Shown here one piece after another: positions 38,205-47,171 of a stretch of DNA of 64,000 nucleotides. How positions within the stretch are numbered: position 1 is the first letter of the stretch; each line of letters opens with the position of its first letter. The notes below the pieces were generated by a model. That model worked only from the letters and a program-made list of their open reading frames with translations, ran no database searches and was not told where the DNA came from. The position numbers and the translations under genes are program-made. Source of the stretch: Aquamicrobium zhengzhouense (GTDB taxonomy: Bacteria; Pseudomonadota; Alphaproteobacteria; Rhizobiales; Rhizobiaceae); NCBI RefSeq assembly GCF_016124105.1, contig NZ_JADGMQ010000005.1, positions 62,001 through 126,000 on the forward strand, written 5' to 3'.

Positions 38205-39779
38205 ATGAGCACCATCATCGCTTGGTTCCGGCTCGCCCGTGCGGGTTGGGTGATGGCCCGTGAGGGCGTTATCGCCGCCCTGCCCGGAGAACAGCTTTAC
38301 GGCATGCCAAAGCTTGGCTGGCGCATTGCCAGCTTGCTGGCGCGTCGCAGCTCGACGCGCCGCAGCCGCGATCTTAGCCTGTCGCGCGCCGTGGACCGGC
38401 TTGGCCCTTCTTATGTCAAGCTCGGCCAGTTTCTGGCGACGCGCCCGGATGTGGTCGGAGCCGCGATCGCGACGGAGCTTGCAAAGCTCCAAGACAAGAT
38501 GAGCACCTTCCCGACCGCCGAGGCGGTCAGCGCGATTGAAGGCTCGCTTGGCCGTCCGCTTGACGACCTCTATTCCGACTTCAGCGAACCAATCGCCGCC
38601 GCCTCGATCGCGCAGGTCCACCCTGCCCGCATCATGCGAAATAGGGTCGAGCAAGAGGTCGCTGTCAAGGTGATCCGGCCGGGAGTGCGCCAGCGATTCT
38701 ATGCGGACCTTGAAAGCTTCTTCCTTGCCTCGCGCATGCAGGAGCGTTTCATCCCGTCGAGCCGCCGTCTCAAGCCGGTGGAAGTGACACGCGGCCTTGC
38801 CCAGACCACCAAGATCGAGATGGATCTGCGGCTCGAGGCTGCAGCCCTTTCCGAACTTGGCGAGAACACCAAGGCTGATCCGGGCTTCCGCGTTCCGTGG
38901 GTGGATTGGGAGCGCACCGGGCGCGACGTCATCACCATGGAGTGGATAGACGGCGTCAAGATGAACGACATCGACGGGCTGATTGCAGCCGGGCACGATT
39001 TGCCGAAGCTTGCGGTCACGCTGATCCAGTCGTTCCTGCGCCACACGCTGCGCGACGGCTTTTTCCACGCTGATATGCATCCGGGCAATCTCTTCGTCGA
39101 AGCCGATGGCACCATCGTCGCCGTCGATCTCGGCATAGCCGGACGTCTCGGCAAGAAGGAACGCCGCTTCCTCGCCGAAATCCTCTACGGCTTCATCACC
39201 CGTGACTATCGTCGCGTCGCCGAAGTGCACTTTGAAGCCGGCTACGTGCCGCGCCTTCATGACGTGAACGCGTTTGCACAAGCCATCCGCGCCATTGGCG
39301 AACCGATCCACGGCCAGCCAGCCGAGACGATTTCGATGGCGCGTCTTTTGACGCTGCTCTTTGAAGTCACAGAGCTCTTCGACATGGAAACGCGCACCGA
39401 GCTCGTTCTCCTGCAAAAGACGATGGTTGTCGTTGAAGGCGTCGCGCGCACGCTCGACCCCGCGTTCAACATGTGGCGCGCGGCTGAACCTGTCGTCGGC
39501 AGCTGGATACGCGACAATCTTGGCCCCAAGGGCATGCTAGACGATGCCCGAGAAGGCGTTCACGCCATCGTTGCCCTCGCCCGCCAAGCTCCGGAAATCG
39601 CTGCCCGCACGGAGCGCCTGTCGCGTGAGATCGACGCCATGGCCGAACACGGCCTGCGCTTCGACGACGAGACTGCCCACAAGATCGGCCGCGCCGAAGC
39701 CCGCCACACCCGCTCCGGCCGCGTCGCCCTCTGGGTCATCGCCGCCCTCCTCGCCTGGATCGGCTGGCAGATCAGCTAG
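38205..39779 (+). CDS. ubiB: ubiquinone biosynthesis kinase-like protein UbiB
   Basis: UbiB is an ADCK/ABC1-family protein needed for ubiquinone synthesis, thought to use ATPase activity for lipid extraction rather than protein phosphorylation. The 524-residue protein has the KxGQ motif at K72-Q75 (SYVKLGQFLATRPD), ASIAQVHPA, the kinase-like DGFFHADMHPGNLFV with catalytic Asp, VDLGIAG, and a C-terminal membrane helix (about residues 503-522). It is in one operon with ubiE. Confidence 0.96.
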   Translation: MSTIIAWFRLARAGWVMAREGVIAALPGEQLYGMPKLGWRIASLLARRSSTRRSRDLSLSRAVDRLGPSYVKLGQFLATRPDVVGAAIATELAKLQDKMSTFPTAEAVSAIEGSLGRPLDDLYSDFSEPIAAASIAQVHPARIMRNRVEQEVAVKVIRPGVRQRFYADLESFFLASRMQERFIPSSRRLKPVEVTRGLAQTTKIEMDLRLEAAALSELGENTKADPGFRVPWVDWERTGRDVITMEWIDGVKMNDIDGLIAAGHDLPKLAVTLIQSFLRHTLRDGFFHADMHPGNLFVEADGTIVAVDLGIAGRLGKKERRFLAEILYGFITRDYRRVAEVHFEAGYVPRLHDVNAFAQAIRAIGEPIHGQPAETISMARLLTLLFEVTELFDMETRTELVLLQKTMVVVEGVARTLDPAFNMWRAAEPVVGSWIRDNLGPKGMLDDAREGVHAIVALARQAPEIAARTERLSREIDAMAEHGLRFDDETAHKIGRAEARHTRSGRVALWVIAALLAWIGWQIS

Positions 39780-39788
39780 CTTGTCTGA

Positions 39789-39818
39789 AATGCTGGTAAT
39801 GCATACATTGTCAGCATT
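39789..39818. promoter_or_regulatory. nested palindromic operator upstream of the toxin-antitoxin pair
   Basis: The outer halves AATGCTG (39789-39795) and CAGCATT (39812-39818) are exact reverse complements. Inside them AATG (39798-39801) and CATT (39806-39809) repeat the same symmetry. The centre lies 41 bases upstream of the antitoxin start, as expected for autoregulation by a ribbon-helix-helix antitoxin of the FitA type. Confidence 0.6.
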
Positions 39819-39844
39819 CCTGCCCTCCACCGAGGAGCCAGCAA

Positions 39845-40084
39845 ATGGGCACATTGACGATCCGCAATGTAGACGAGAGCCTCGAGACCAAGCTGCGCCA
39901 GCGCGCGGCTGAACAAGGCGTGTCGGTCGAGCAGCAGGTGCGCGATGTGCTGGCGGACAGCGTCAAAGCCCCACGCCGCCGGGAATCGATCCTTGCCGAT
40001 CTTCAAAAGCTCGGCGTCCGTCCTAAAGAGCCGTTCGATCTGAAAAAGATCTCCGACGAAATGTGGGACGAAAGCCTGCGTTGA
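39845..40084 (+). CDS. FitA/VapB-type ribbon-helix-helix antitoxin
   Basis: A 79-residue protein: residues 1-40 form a ribbon-helix-helix DNA-binding domain (TLTIRNVDESLETKLRQRA, the FitA/Arc pattern), and the acidic C-terminal tail (KISDEMWDESLR) would wrap the toxin. It likely represses its own promoter through the palindrome upstream and neutralises the PIN toxin that overlaps its stop codon. ATG 39845 follows GAGGAG. Confidence 0.88.
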   Translation: MGTLTIRNVDESLETKLRQRAAEQGVSVEQQVRDVLADSVKAPRRRESILADLQKLGVRPKEPFDLKKISDEMWDESLR

Positions 40085-40488
40085 GCTTCGTGATCGACAC
40101 GTCAGCGGTCATGGCAATCTTGCTCGACGAGAGCGATTCCGAACTGTTTCGGCACCATCTGGACGAGCATCTGAACCCGGTCATCAGTGTTGCGACGCTT
40201 CACGAACTCTATTGCGTCGTGAACCGCGGCAACCTCACGCATGGCACAGAACAGACCAATACGTTGCTGTCATTGATCGAACCGGAGCTTGTCCCCTTCG
40301 GCATTGATCAACTTACCGTTGCCCGAGACGCTTACACCGCCTATGGCCGAGGGTCGGGTCACGCGGCTAACCTCAACATGGGCGATTGCTTTGCCTATGC
40401 TTGGGCGAAATCGCGTAACCTGCCGCTGCTTTTCAAGGGCGATGATTTCGTCCACACCGACATCAAACCCGCATTGGGGCGGCCATGA
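40081..40488 (+). CDS. FitB/VapC-type PIN-domain ribonuclease toxin
   Basis: A 135-residue PIN domain with the acidic active site VIDTSAV (D6), HELYC (E42), MGDCFAYAWA (D102) and GDDF (D121). VapC/FitB toxins cut tRNA or rRNA at single sites when not bound by their antitoxin. TTG 40081 overlaps the antitoxin stop as TTGA, and GTG 40090 is an alternative. Its own stop overlaps the coaBC start as ATGA, so three genes are translationally chained. Confidence 0.9.
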   Translation: MSFVIDTSAVMAILLDESDSELFRHHLDEHLNPVISVATLHELYCVVNRGNLTHGTEQTNTLLSLIEPELVPFGIDQLTVARDAYTAYGRGSGHAANLNMGDCFAYAWAKSRNLPLLFKGDDFVHTDIKPALGRP

Positions 40489-41705
40489 GCCTTTCTGGAA
40501 AACGCATTTTGCTCATCATCGGCGGCGGCATTGCTGCCTACAAGTGCTTGGACCTCATCCGGCGCTTGCGCGAGCGCGGGGCAAAGGTCCGCTGCGTCAT
40601 GACGAAGGGCGCGCAGGAATTTGTCACGCCTCTGTCGATCGGTGCGCTCTCGGCTGACCATGTCTTCACCGAACTTTTCGACCGGCAGGACGAGCACGAT
40701 GTCGGCCATATCCGCCTGTCACGCGAGGCTGACCTCGTGGTCGTCGCACCGGCGACGGCGGATCTGATGGCCAAGATGGCCAATGGCCATGCCGATGATC
40801 TTGCCTCGACTGTGCTGATGGCAACGAACAAGCCGGTTCTGATCGCGCCGGCGATGAATCCTGCGATGTGGAACCACGCCGCCACGCGCCGCAACCGCGC
40901 AACACTCACCAGCGACGGCATTCATTTCGTCGGCCCCGGTCGTGGAGAAATGGCGGAAAGCGGCGAAGCCGGCGAAGGCCGCATGGCCGAACCGCTGGAG
41001 ATCGTGGCAGCCGTCGGAGCCTTGCTCGACACCGCACGAAAGCCGCTTGCCGGCAAGACCATCATCGTCACCTCCGGCCCGACCCACGAACCGATCGACC
41101 CCGTGCGCTACATCGCCAACCGCTCGTCCGGCAAGCAGGGCCACGCGATTGCAGCAGCCCTTGCCAAGCTTGGCGCAGCGGTGCGTCTCATCTCGGGTCC
41201 GGTGACCATCGCCGATCCAGCCGGCGTGATGGTCACGCGCGTCGAGACAGCGCGGCAGATGCTCGCTGCGGTCGAAGCTTCGCTTCCGGCAGATGCCGGC
41301 GTTTTCGTTGCCGCTGTAGCCGACTGGCGCACCGAGGGCGAGAGCGGTCAGAAGATCAAGAAGGAGCCCGGCCAAGGCGCGCCGGCGCTGCAGATGGTCG
41401 AAAACCCCGACATCCTCGCCACCATCGGCCACCACGCGAAGCGGCCAAAAGTCGTCGTCGGTTTTGCTGCTGAGACGCAAAACGTCGTCGAAAACGCGCG
41501 CAAGAAACTCGACAAGAAGGGTGCCGACCTCATCGTCGCCAACGACGTCTCCCACGACAGCGGCATCAACCCCAGCGGCGTCATGGGCGGCGACCGCAAC
41601 GCCGTACGCATCGTGACGCGCGAAGGCGTCGAGGACTGGCCGGAACTGTCAAAGGACGAAACGGCGACAAGGTTGGCTGAGATGATTGCGGCGAGGTTGG
41701 GCTAA
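40485..41705 (+). CDS. coaBC: bifunctional phosphopantothenoylcysteine decarboxylase/phosphopantothenate-cysteine ligase
   Basis: CoaBC carries out two steps of coenzyme A synthesis. The 406-residue protein has the N-terminal flavin decarboxylase domain (LIIGGGIAAYKCLDLIRRL, the active-site HDVGHIRLSR and APAMNPAMW) and the C-terminal synthetase domain (VTSGPTHEPIDPVRYIANRSSGKQG quoted in part: DPVRYIANRSSG, and LIVANDVS). It is essential in most bacteria. Here its start codon overlaps the toxin stop, placing it in the toxin-antitoxin operon; a promoter of its own is not evident. Confidence 0.96.
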   Translation: MSLSGKRILLIIGGGIAAYKCLDLIRRLRERGAKVRCVMTKGAQEFVTPLSIGALSADHVFTELFDRQDEHDVGHIRLSREADLVVVAPATADLMAKMANGHADDLASTVLMATNKPVLIAPAMNPAMWNHAATRRNRATLTSDGIHFVGPGRGEMAESGEAGEGRMAEPLEIVAAVGALLDTARKPLAGKTIIVTSGPTHEPIDPVRYIANRSSGKQGHAIAAALAKLGAAVRLISGPVTIADPAGVMVTRVETARQMLAAVEASLPADAGVFVAAVADWRTEGESGQKIKKEPGQGAPALQMVENPDILATIGHHAKRPKVVVGFAAETQNVVENARKKLDKKGADLIVANDVSHDSGINPSGVMGGDRNAVRIVTREGVEDWPELSKDETATRLAEMIAARLG

Positions 41706-41707
41706 GT

Positions 41708-41889
41708 AGCTGCCCCCTCCACCACCTCCGGTGGTCCCCCTCCCCCGTAAACGGGGGAGGATCCGAACGTCGCGTACTACGATCTTCGGGATATCCCCTA
41801 TAATTGAGGATGAGAGCGTCGCGCACAGCCTCTCCGGGATCTTCCCCCGCCTGTGGGGGAAGTGTCGCGAAGCGATGAAGGGGGCGGCT
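41708..41889. repeat. intergenic mosaic repeat (RIME-like), multiple hairpins
   Basis: The non-coding gap between coaBC and deoA has near-perfect terminal inverted repeats (AGCTGCCCCCT at 41708-41718 and AGGGGGCGGCT at 41879-41889). It also has internal stems: ACCAC with GTGGT, CCTCCCCCG with CGGGGGAGG (41739-41760), and CTTCCCCC with GGGGGAAG. This is the style of rhizobial intergenic mosaic elements. The stems probably also end both converging transcripts. Confidence 0.75.
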
Positions 41890-41894
41890 TGGCG

Positions 41895-43211
41895 CTACAC
41901 CGCTGTCACCCTACGCAAGATCACCTTCGGCGTCCGAGGCCGCGCCTCACCAATCCCGTACGCGTCCAGCACCGCGCGCTCTGCCACCTCAGCACCATCC
42001 TCACTGCGCGCATGCACCAGCGCCAATCGATCCCCGACACGCACCTCTGCGCCAATCGGCAGAAGTTCCGAAAAACCCACCGCGTGGTCGATCTTCTGCT
42101 CGGGCTTGGTTCGCCCACCGCCGAGCCCCACACCCGCCAATCCGATGTCGCGGGATTGGATGCTGGTGACAAAGCCAGACCTAACCGCCTTAACTTCACG
42201 GATCACCGGCGCAATTGGGAGATAGCTCTGGTAACGCGCGAGAAAGTCGGTTGGGCCGCCGAGTGCAGCGATCATGTGTGCGAAGGTCTCAGCGGCACGG
42301 CCGCTTTCGAGCGCCGCAGTGGCCGTTCGCTCCGCCTGTGCAAATGTTGACGCAATGCCGGCGGCGAGAAGCATTTCCGAAGCCAGCGCGATCGTCACTT
42401 CGATCAGGCGCGTGTCCCGGCGTTTGCCGGTCAGCACTTCCACCGCGTTGACGACTTCGAGCGCGTTACCCGCAGCGCTGGCGAGCGGCTGGTTCATGTC
42501 GGTGATCAGCGCTGTCGTCGGCAACCCAGCGCCGTTGGCGACCTCGACGAGGCTTTGCGCCAGCGTCGCGGCGTGCTTGGTCGTTGCCATGAACGAGCCG
42601 TTGCCGGCCTTGACGTCCAGCACCAGCGATTTCAGGCCCGCGGCAAGCTTCTTTGACAGGATCGAGCCGGTGATGAGCGGAACTGATTCCACCGTCGCGG
42701 TCACGTCGCGGATGGCATAGAGGCGTTTGTCGGCGGGGGCGAGGTTTTCGGTCTGGCCGATGATAGCGCAGCCGACCTCGCGCACCACCTTGCGAAACCG
42801 AAGATTGTCCGGCGCGCTCGTATAGCCGGGGATCGCGTCCATCTTGTCGAGCGTGCCGCCGGTATGGCCAAGGCCACGGCCCGAGATCATCGGCACATAG
42901 GCGCCGCAGGCGGCAACCAGCGGCGCAAGCAAAAGGGAAACGTTGTCGCCAACGCCTCCCGTGGAATGCTTGTCAGTCACCGGCCCCGGCAGGTCCGTCC
43001 AATCGAGGACGGTGCCGGAATCCCGCATGGCGAGGGTCAGCGCAACCGCCTCGTCCCTTGCCAGGCCGTTGAAGAAGACCGCCATGGCGAATGCCGCCAC
43101 CTGGCCTTCCGAAAAGCCTCCCGAAACGAGACCGTCGACAAAGGCGGCGATCTCTTCCCGGTTCAAATTCCCGCCATCACGCTTCTTGCGAATGATTTCC
43201 TGCGGGAACAT
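41895..43211 (-). CDS. deoA: thymidine phosphorylase
   Basis: DeoA splits thymidine to thymine and deoxyribose 1-phosphate. The 438-residue protein has KHSTGGVGDNVSLLLAPLVAACG (quoted in part: KHSTGGVGD) with the phosphate-binding site, GRGLGHTGGTLDKMDAIPGY in the middle (part: GHTGGTLDK), and VDVKAGNGSFM-type LVLDVKAGNGSFM. It lies 19 bases downstream of glcB on the same strand. The start is ATG 43211 in CATGGGGC context. Confidence 0.96.
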   Translation of the reverse strand: MFPQEIIRKKRDGGNLNREEIAAFVDGLVSGGFSEGQVAAFAMAVFFNGLARDEAVALTLAMRDSGTVLDWTDLPGPVTDKHSTGGVGDNVSLLLAPLVAACGAYVPMISGRGLGHTGGTLDKMDAIPGYTSAPDNLRFRKVVREVGCAIIGQTENLAPADKRLYAIRDVTATVESVPLITGSILSKKLAAGLKSLVLDVKAGNGSFMATTKHAATLAQSLVEVANGAGLPTTALITDMNQPLASAAGNALEVVNAVEVLTGKRRDTRLIEVTIALASEMLLAAGIASTFAQAERTATAALESGRAAETFAHMIAALGGPTDFLARYQSYLPIAPVIREVKAVRSGFVTSIQSRDIGLAGVGLGGGRTKPEQKIDHAVGFSELLPIGAEVRVGDRLALVHARSEDGAEVAERAVLDAYGIGEARPRTPKVILRRVTAV

Positions 43212-43230
43212 GGGGCTTTCCTCTTTTCAA

Positions 43231-45408
43231 TCAGGCCGCGCGATCCTTGGCCTTCAGCTCGAGGCGGCGTGCATGCAGCACCGGCTCGGTGTAGCCCGAC
43301 GGCTGTTCGCGACCCTTGAAGACGAGGTCGCATGCCGCAAGGAACGCAATCGAATCTTCGAAGTTCGGCGCCATCGGACGATAGAACGGATCGCTCTCGT
43401 TCTGACGGTCAACGACGCTTGCCATGCGTTTCATGGTCTCCATCACCTGATCGCGCGAAACGACACCGTGATGCAGCCAGTTCGCCATGTGCTGCGCCGA
43501 AATACGCAGCGTTGCGCGGTCTTCCATCAGGCCGACATCGTTGATGTCCGGCACCTTGGAGCAGCCGACACCCTGGTCGATCCATCGCACGACGTAACCC
43601 AGGATACCCTGCGCATTGTTGTCGAGCTCGTGCTGGATCTCTTCCGGGGTCCAGTTCGGACGCGGCGCGACCGGCACCGACAGGATGTCGGAGAGTTTGG
43701 CGCGCGAACGGCTCTTCAGTTCGGCCTGTACAGCCTGCACATCAACCTTGTGGTAGTGGGTCGCGTGAAGGGTTGCTGCGGTCGGCGAGGGAACCCATGC
43801 GGTGTTTGCGCCAGCCTTCGGATGCCCGATCTTCTGCTCGAGCATGTCTGCCATCAGGTCCGGCATGGCCCACATGCCTTTGCCGATCTGGGCATGGCCC
43901 GAAAGACCGCATTCGAGACCGATATCGACGTTCCACTGCTCGTAAGCACCGATCCACGATGCCTGCTTCATGTCGCCCTTGCGGATCATCGGGCCTGCTT
44001 CCATCGAGGTGTGCATCTCGTCGCCGGTGCGATCAAGGAAGCCGGTATTGATGAAGACGACGCGTTCCCTGGCAGCGCGAATGCACTCCTTGAGGTTCAC
44101 CGTCGTGCGGCGCTCCTCGTCCATGATGCCCATCTTCATCGTGTTCGGCTGCATGCCGACCAACTTTTCAACGCGGGTGAAGAGGTCGACCGCGAAGGCG
44201 ACTTCTTCCGGGCCGTGCATCTTCGGCTTGACGACATACATCGAGCCTGCGCGACTGTTGGCGCGGCGTCCATTCGAACCAACGTCATGCAACGCGATCA
44301 GCGCGGTGATCGCGGCATCCATGATGCCTTCCGGAATTTCCGACCCATCTGCCAAGAGGATCGCGGGGTTGGTCATCAGGTGGCCGACATTGCGAACCAG
44401 CATCAGCGAGCGACCCGGCAGGACAAGCTTCGAGCCGTCCGCAGCGACATATTCGCGGTCCGGATTGAGGCGGCGGGTGAAGGTCTTGCCGCCCTTCTCG
44501 ATCTCTTCAGCGAGCTTGCCATTCATCAGGCCGAGCCAGTTGCGATAGACGGCAACCTTGTCTTCGGCGTCGACGGCAGCAACCGAATCTTCGCAGTCCT
44601 GAATGGTTGTCAGGGCCGATTCCACGATCACGTCGGCAATCGCAGCCTTGTCGGTCTTGCCGATCGGGCTTTCACCATTGATGACGATTTCGAGGTGCAG
44701 GCCGTTCTTCTTCAGAAGGATCGAGGACGGAGCTGCTGCATCGCCGAGATAGCCGGCAAGCTGCGCACCGTCGACGAGACCTGCAACCTGGCCATTCTCC
44801 AGCGTGATGACAAGGCGGCCTTCAGCGATGACGAACGATTTGACATCAGTCCAGCTTGCGCCATCGATCGGCGCACTTTCATTGAGGAAATTGCGGGCCC
44901 AGGCGATGACCTTGTCGCCGCGAATCGGATTGTAGCCCTTGCTCTTTTCAGCGCCGCCCTCTTCCGAAATGGCGTCGGTGCCGTAAAGCGCGTCGTAGAG
45001 CGAGCCCCACCGCGCATTGGCAGCGTTCAGCGCGTAGCGTGCATTCATCACCGGCACGACGAGCTGCGGCCCTGCAATGGTAGCGATTTCCGGATCGACA
45101 TTGTCGGTAGACACGCTGAAGGCGTCGCCTTCCGGAACGAGATAGCCGATGTCGCGCAGGAACTGCTCGTAAATCGCCATGTCGGATGGCGCCCCGTTCG
45201 CGCGGTGCCATTCGTCGATCTTGGCCTGCAGATCATCGCGCTTGGCAAGCAGCGCGCGGTTCTTCGGGGCGAGTTCGTTGGCAATCGCGCCAAAGCCTGC
45301 CCAGAACGCCTCCGCGTCTACTCCGGTCCCGGGGAGCGCCTCGTCTGCAACAAAGCGGTAGAGCTCCGCTGCGATTTCAAGGCCGTGTGCATTGACGCGG
45401 TCCAACAT
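43231..45408 (-). CDS. glcB: malate synthase G
   Basis: GlcB condenses glyoxylate with acetyl-CoA to malate in the glyoxylate cycle. The 725-residue length and motifs match form [17 protein letters not shown] start, [37 protein letters not shown], and the [20 protein letters not shown] block near residue 600-630 with the catalytic Asp. ATG 45408 has GGAGGT 4 bases upstream. An inverted repeat lies in its upstream region, shared with the divergent symporter. Confidence 0.97.
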   Translation of the reverse strand: MLDRVNAHGLEIAAELYRFVADEALPGTGVDAEAFWAGFGAIANELAPKNRALLAKRDDLQAKIDEWHRANGAPSDMAIYEQFLRDIGYLVPEGDAFSVSTDNVDPEIATIAGPQLVVPVMNARYALNAANARWGSLYDALYGTDAISEEGGAEKSKGYNPIRGDKVIAWARNFLNESAPIDGASWTDVKSFVIAEGRLVITLENGQVAGLVDGAQLAGYLGDAAAPSSILLKKNGLHLEIVINGESPIGKTDKAAIADVIVESALTTIQDCEDSVAAVDAEDKVAVYRNWLGLMNGKLAEEIEKGGKTFTRRLNPDREYVAADGSKLVLPGRSLMLVRNVGHLMTNPAILLADGSEIPEGIMDAAITALIALHDVGSNGRRANSRAGSMYVVKPKMHGPEEVAFAVDLFTRVEKLVGMQPNTMKMGIMDEERRTTVNLKECIRAARERVVFINTGFLDRTGDEMHTSMEAGPMIRKGDMKQASWIGAYEQWNVDIGLECGLSGHAQIGKGMWAMPDLMADMLEQKIGHPKAGANTAWVPSPTAATLHATHYHKVDVQAVQAELKSRSRAKLSDILSVPVAPRPNWTPEEIQHELDNNAQGILGYVVRWIDQGVGCSKVPDINDVGLMEDRATLRISAQHMANWLHHGVVSRDQVMETMKRMASVVDRQNESDPFYRPMAPNFEDSIAFLAACDLVFKGREQPSGYTEPVLHARRLELKAKDRAA

Positions 45409-45651
45409 GAATACCTCCAGTACATGTGAATTGCGTAAGCCTTTCACCATGCCCGCCGCGCCGGGTCAATTCGCGCCAACGTTGAAAGACTATCTTCAAC
45501 GGAGCGTGTTCGCGCATAAATGCTACGGCTGGTTGCACCCCGACACGATTTGGACGAATACTGCCCGGATCGGCTGTCGTGGTGGGGGCAGGCTTGGGGG
45601 GAGTCACGGGAACCGAGCAGTACAGTCTCAAGCCCTGGAGAGGGACACAAG

Positions 45652-47124
45652 ATGGAATGGCTCACCGGTTTCTTTTCCCTGATTGATAGTTTGACCTGGG
45701 GCTGGGCGTTGATCCCGCTTCTCGTCGTGTTCGGCGCATTCTTCACGCTGCTCAGCGGTTTCGTGCAGATCGAATACTTCGGCCGCATGTTCCGCGTCCT
45801 GCGTGGCAACGATGACGGTGCTGATCCGAATGCGGTGAGCGCACGTCAGGCGCTGCTGGTCTCGGTCGGCGGTCGTGTTGGCGGTGGCAACATTGCAGGC
45901 GTTGCCGTCGCGATCACGCTCGGCGGCCCCGGCGCAGTGTTCTGGATGTGGGCGATCGCGCTTGTCGGCATGGCGACCAGCCTTGTCGAGTGTACGCTCG
46001 CTCAGCTCTACAAGCGCAGCGTCGGCGACGGCACCTATCGTGGTGGCCCGGCTTCCTACATCATCCACGGCATCGGCCCGCGCTATCGCTGGCTGGCAGT
46101 CGTCTACGCGATCTGCCTGATGGCCGCGTTTGCCTTCGGCTTCAATGCGTTCCAGGGCAACACCTTTGCCGGCGCAGTCAACGAGAGCCTTGGCATCGAT
46201 CGTGTCTATCCGGGCATTCTTCTGGCGATCCTCACCGCCTTCATCGTCTATGGCGGCATCAAGCGTATCGCCAAGGCATCTGACGTGATCATCCCGGTCA
46301 TGGCCTTCGGCTATATCGCGCTGGCGCTGATCACGATCATCGTCAACATCGCCGACGTGCCGGGCGTTCTCTACAGCATCGTCGCCAACGCGTTTGGCAT
46401 CGAGGAAGCTGTCGGTGGCGGCGTTGGTGCGGCTCTGGCGCAGGGTCTGCGTCGCGGTCTGTTCTCGAATGAGGCAGGCCTGGGCTCGGCTCCGAACGTT
46501 GCAGCTACAGCGCTCGTGCGTCACCCAATGAGTCAGGGCATCACGCAGTCATTCTCGGTCTTTATCGACACGATGATCATCTGCACCTGCACCGCCTTCA
46601 TCGTGCTCCTGTCGCCGGTCTACCAGCCGGGTGCAGAGGGCGTCGACGGCATCGTGCTGACGCAGCAGTCTCTGGCGAGCCAGTTCGGCGATTGGGCGCT
46701 CTACTACCTGACGCTGATGATCCTGCTCTTCTCGTTCTCGACGATCATCTACAACTACTATCTCGGCGAGACGGCGCTGTCGGTGATGACAACGCATCCG
46801 ATGGCTATCCATGTTCTGCGCATTGCAGTCGTGGCGATGACCTTCCTCGGCGCGATTGCTCCGGGTGCAACGGCGGTGTTCTTCTTCTCCGATCCGCTGA
46901 TGGGCCTGCTCGCCGTCGTCAACCTCATCGCGATCATGATGCTGTTCCCGATCGCGCTGCGCGTGCTCAACGATTACCGCGACCAGCTACGGTCCGGCAT
47001 CGACAAGCCAGTCTTCCATCCGAGCAAGTTCGCGGATCTTGATATCGATCCGACCGCGTGGCCGCTCGCGCATGAAGGTACGGAAAAGGCACAGCCGCAT
47101 CATCGCGGCGAAGCCATCGCCTGA
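45652..47124 (+). CDS. alanine/glycine:cation symporter (AGCS family)
   Basis: A 490-residue protein with about eleven membrane helices and AGCS hallmarks: GRVGGGNIAGVAVAITLGGPGAVFWMW (part: GGGNIAGVA), GGPASYIIHGIG and GLFSNEAGLGSAPNVAA. It imports alanine or glycine with Na+ or H+. ATG 45652 follows GGAGAGGG. It is divergent from glcB and convergent with the HyuA-like gene; two hairpins cover that junction. Confidence 0.93.
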   Translation: MEWLTGFFSLIDSLTWGWALIPLLVVFGAFFTLLSGFVQIEYFGRMFRVLRGNDDGADPNAVSARQALLVSVGGRVGGGNIAGVAVAITLGGPGAVFWMWAIALVGMATSLVECTLAQLYKRSVGDGTYRGGPASYIIHGIGPRYRWLAVVYAICLMAAFAFGFNAFQGNTFAGAVNESLGIDRVYPGILLAILTAFIVYGGIKRIAKASDVIIPVMAFGYIALALITIIVNIADVPGVLYSIVANAFGIEEAVGGGVGAALAQGLRRGLFSNEAGLGSAPNVAATALVRHPMSQGITQSFSVFIDTMIICTCTAFIVLLSPVYQPGAEGVDGIVLTQQSLASQFGDWALYYLTLMILLFSFSTIIYNYYLGETALSVMTTHPMAIHVLRIAVVAMTFLGAIAPGATAVFFFSDPLMGLLAVVNLIAIMMLFPIALRVLNDYRDQLRSGIDKPVFHPSKFADLDIDPTAWPLAHEGTEKAQPHHRGEAIA

Positions 47125-47171
47125 TCCGCATCAGGCGTCCAACAACGGGTCAGGCCGCGATACGCGGCCTG
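47118..47171. terminator. paired hairpins at the symporter / HyuA convergent ends
   Basis: CGCCTGAT with ATCAGGCG (47118-47137) covers the symporter stop, and CAGGCCGCG with CGCGGCCTG (47151-47171) covers the HyuA-like stop. Neither has a T tract, so termination would be rho-assisted or by processing. Confidence 0.35.

Noticed and set aside
38124-39416. 430-residue open frame on the minus strand
   Set aside because: It is antisense to ubiB, which has all its motifs.
42943-45429. 828-residue open frame on the plus strand
   Set aside because: It is a mirror of glcB and part of deoA. Both real genes have full-length, motif-complete proteins; the antisense product has no recognisable fold.
45628-45652. 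possible glycine riboswitch upstream of the amino acid symporter
   Set aside because: Only CTGGAGAGG resembles the aptamer core; the paired second half and the CACCGA-type element are absent, and the segment sits at the start codon, so it is just the ribosome binding site.
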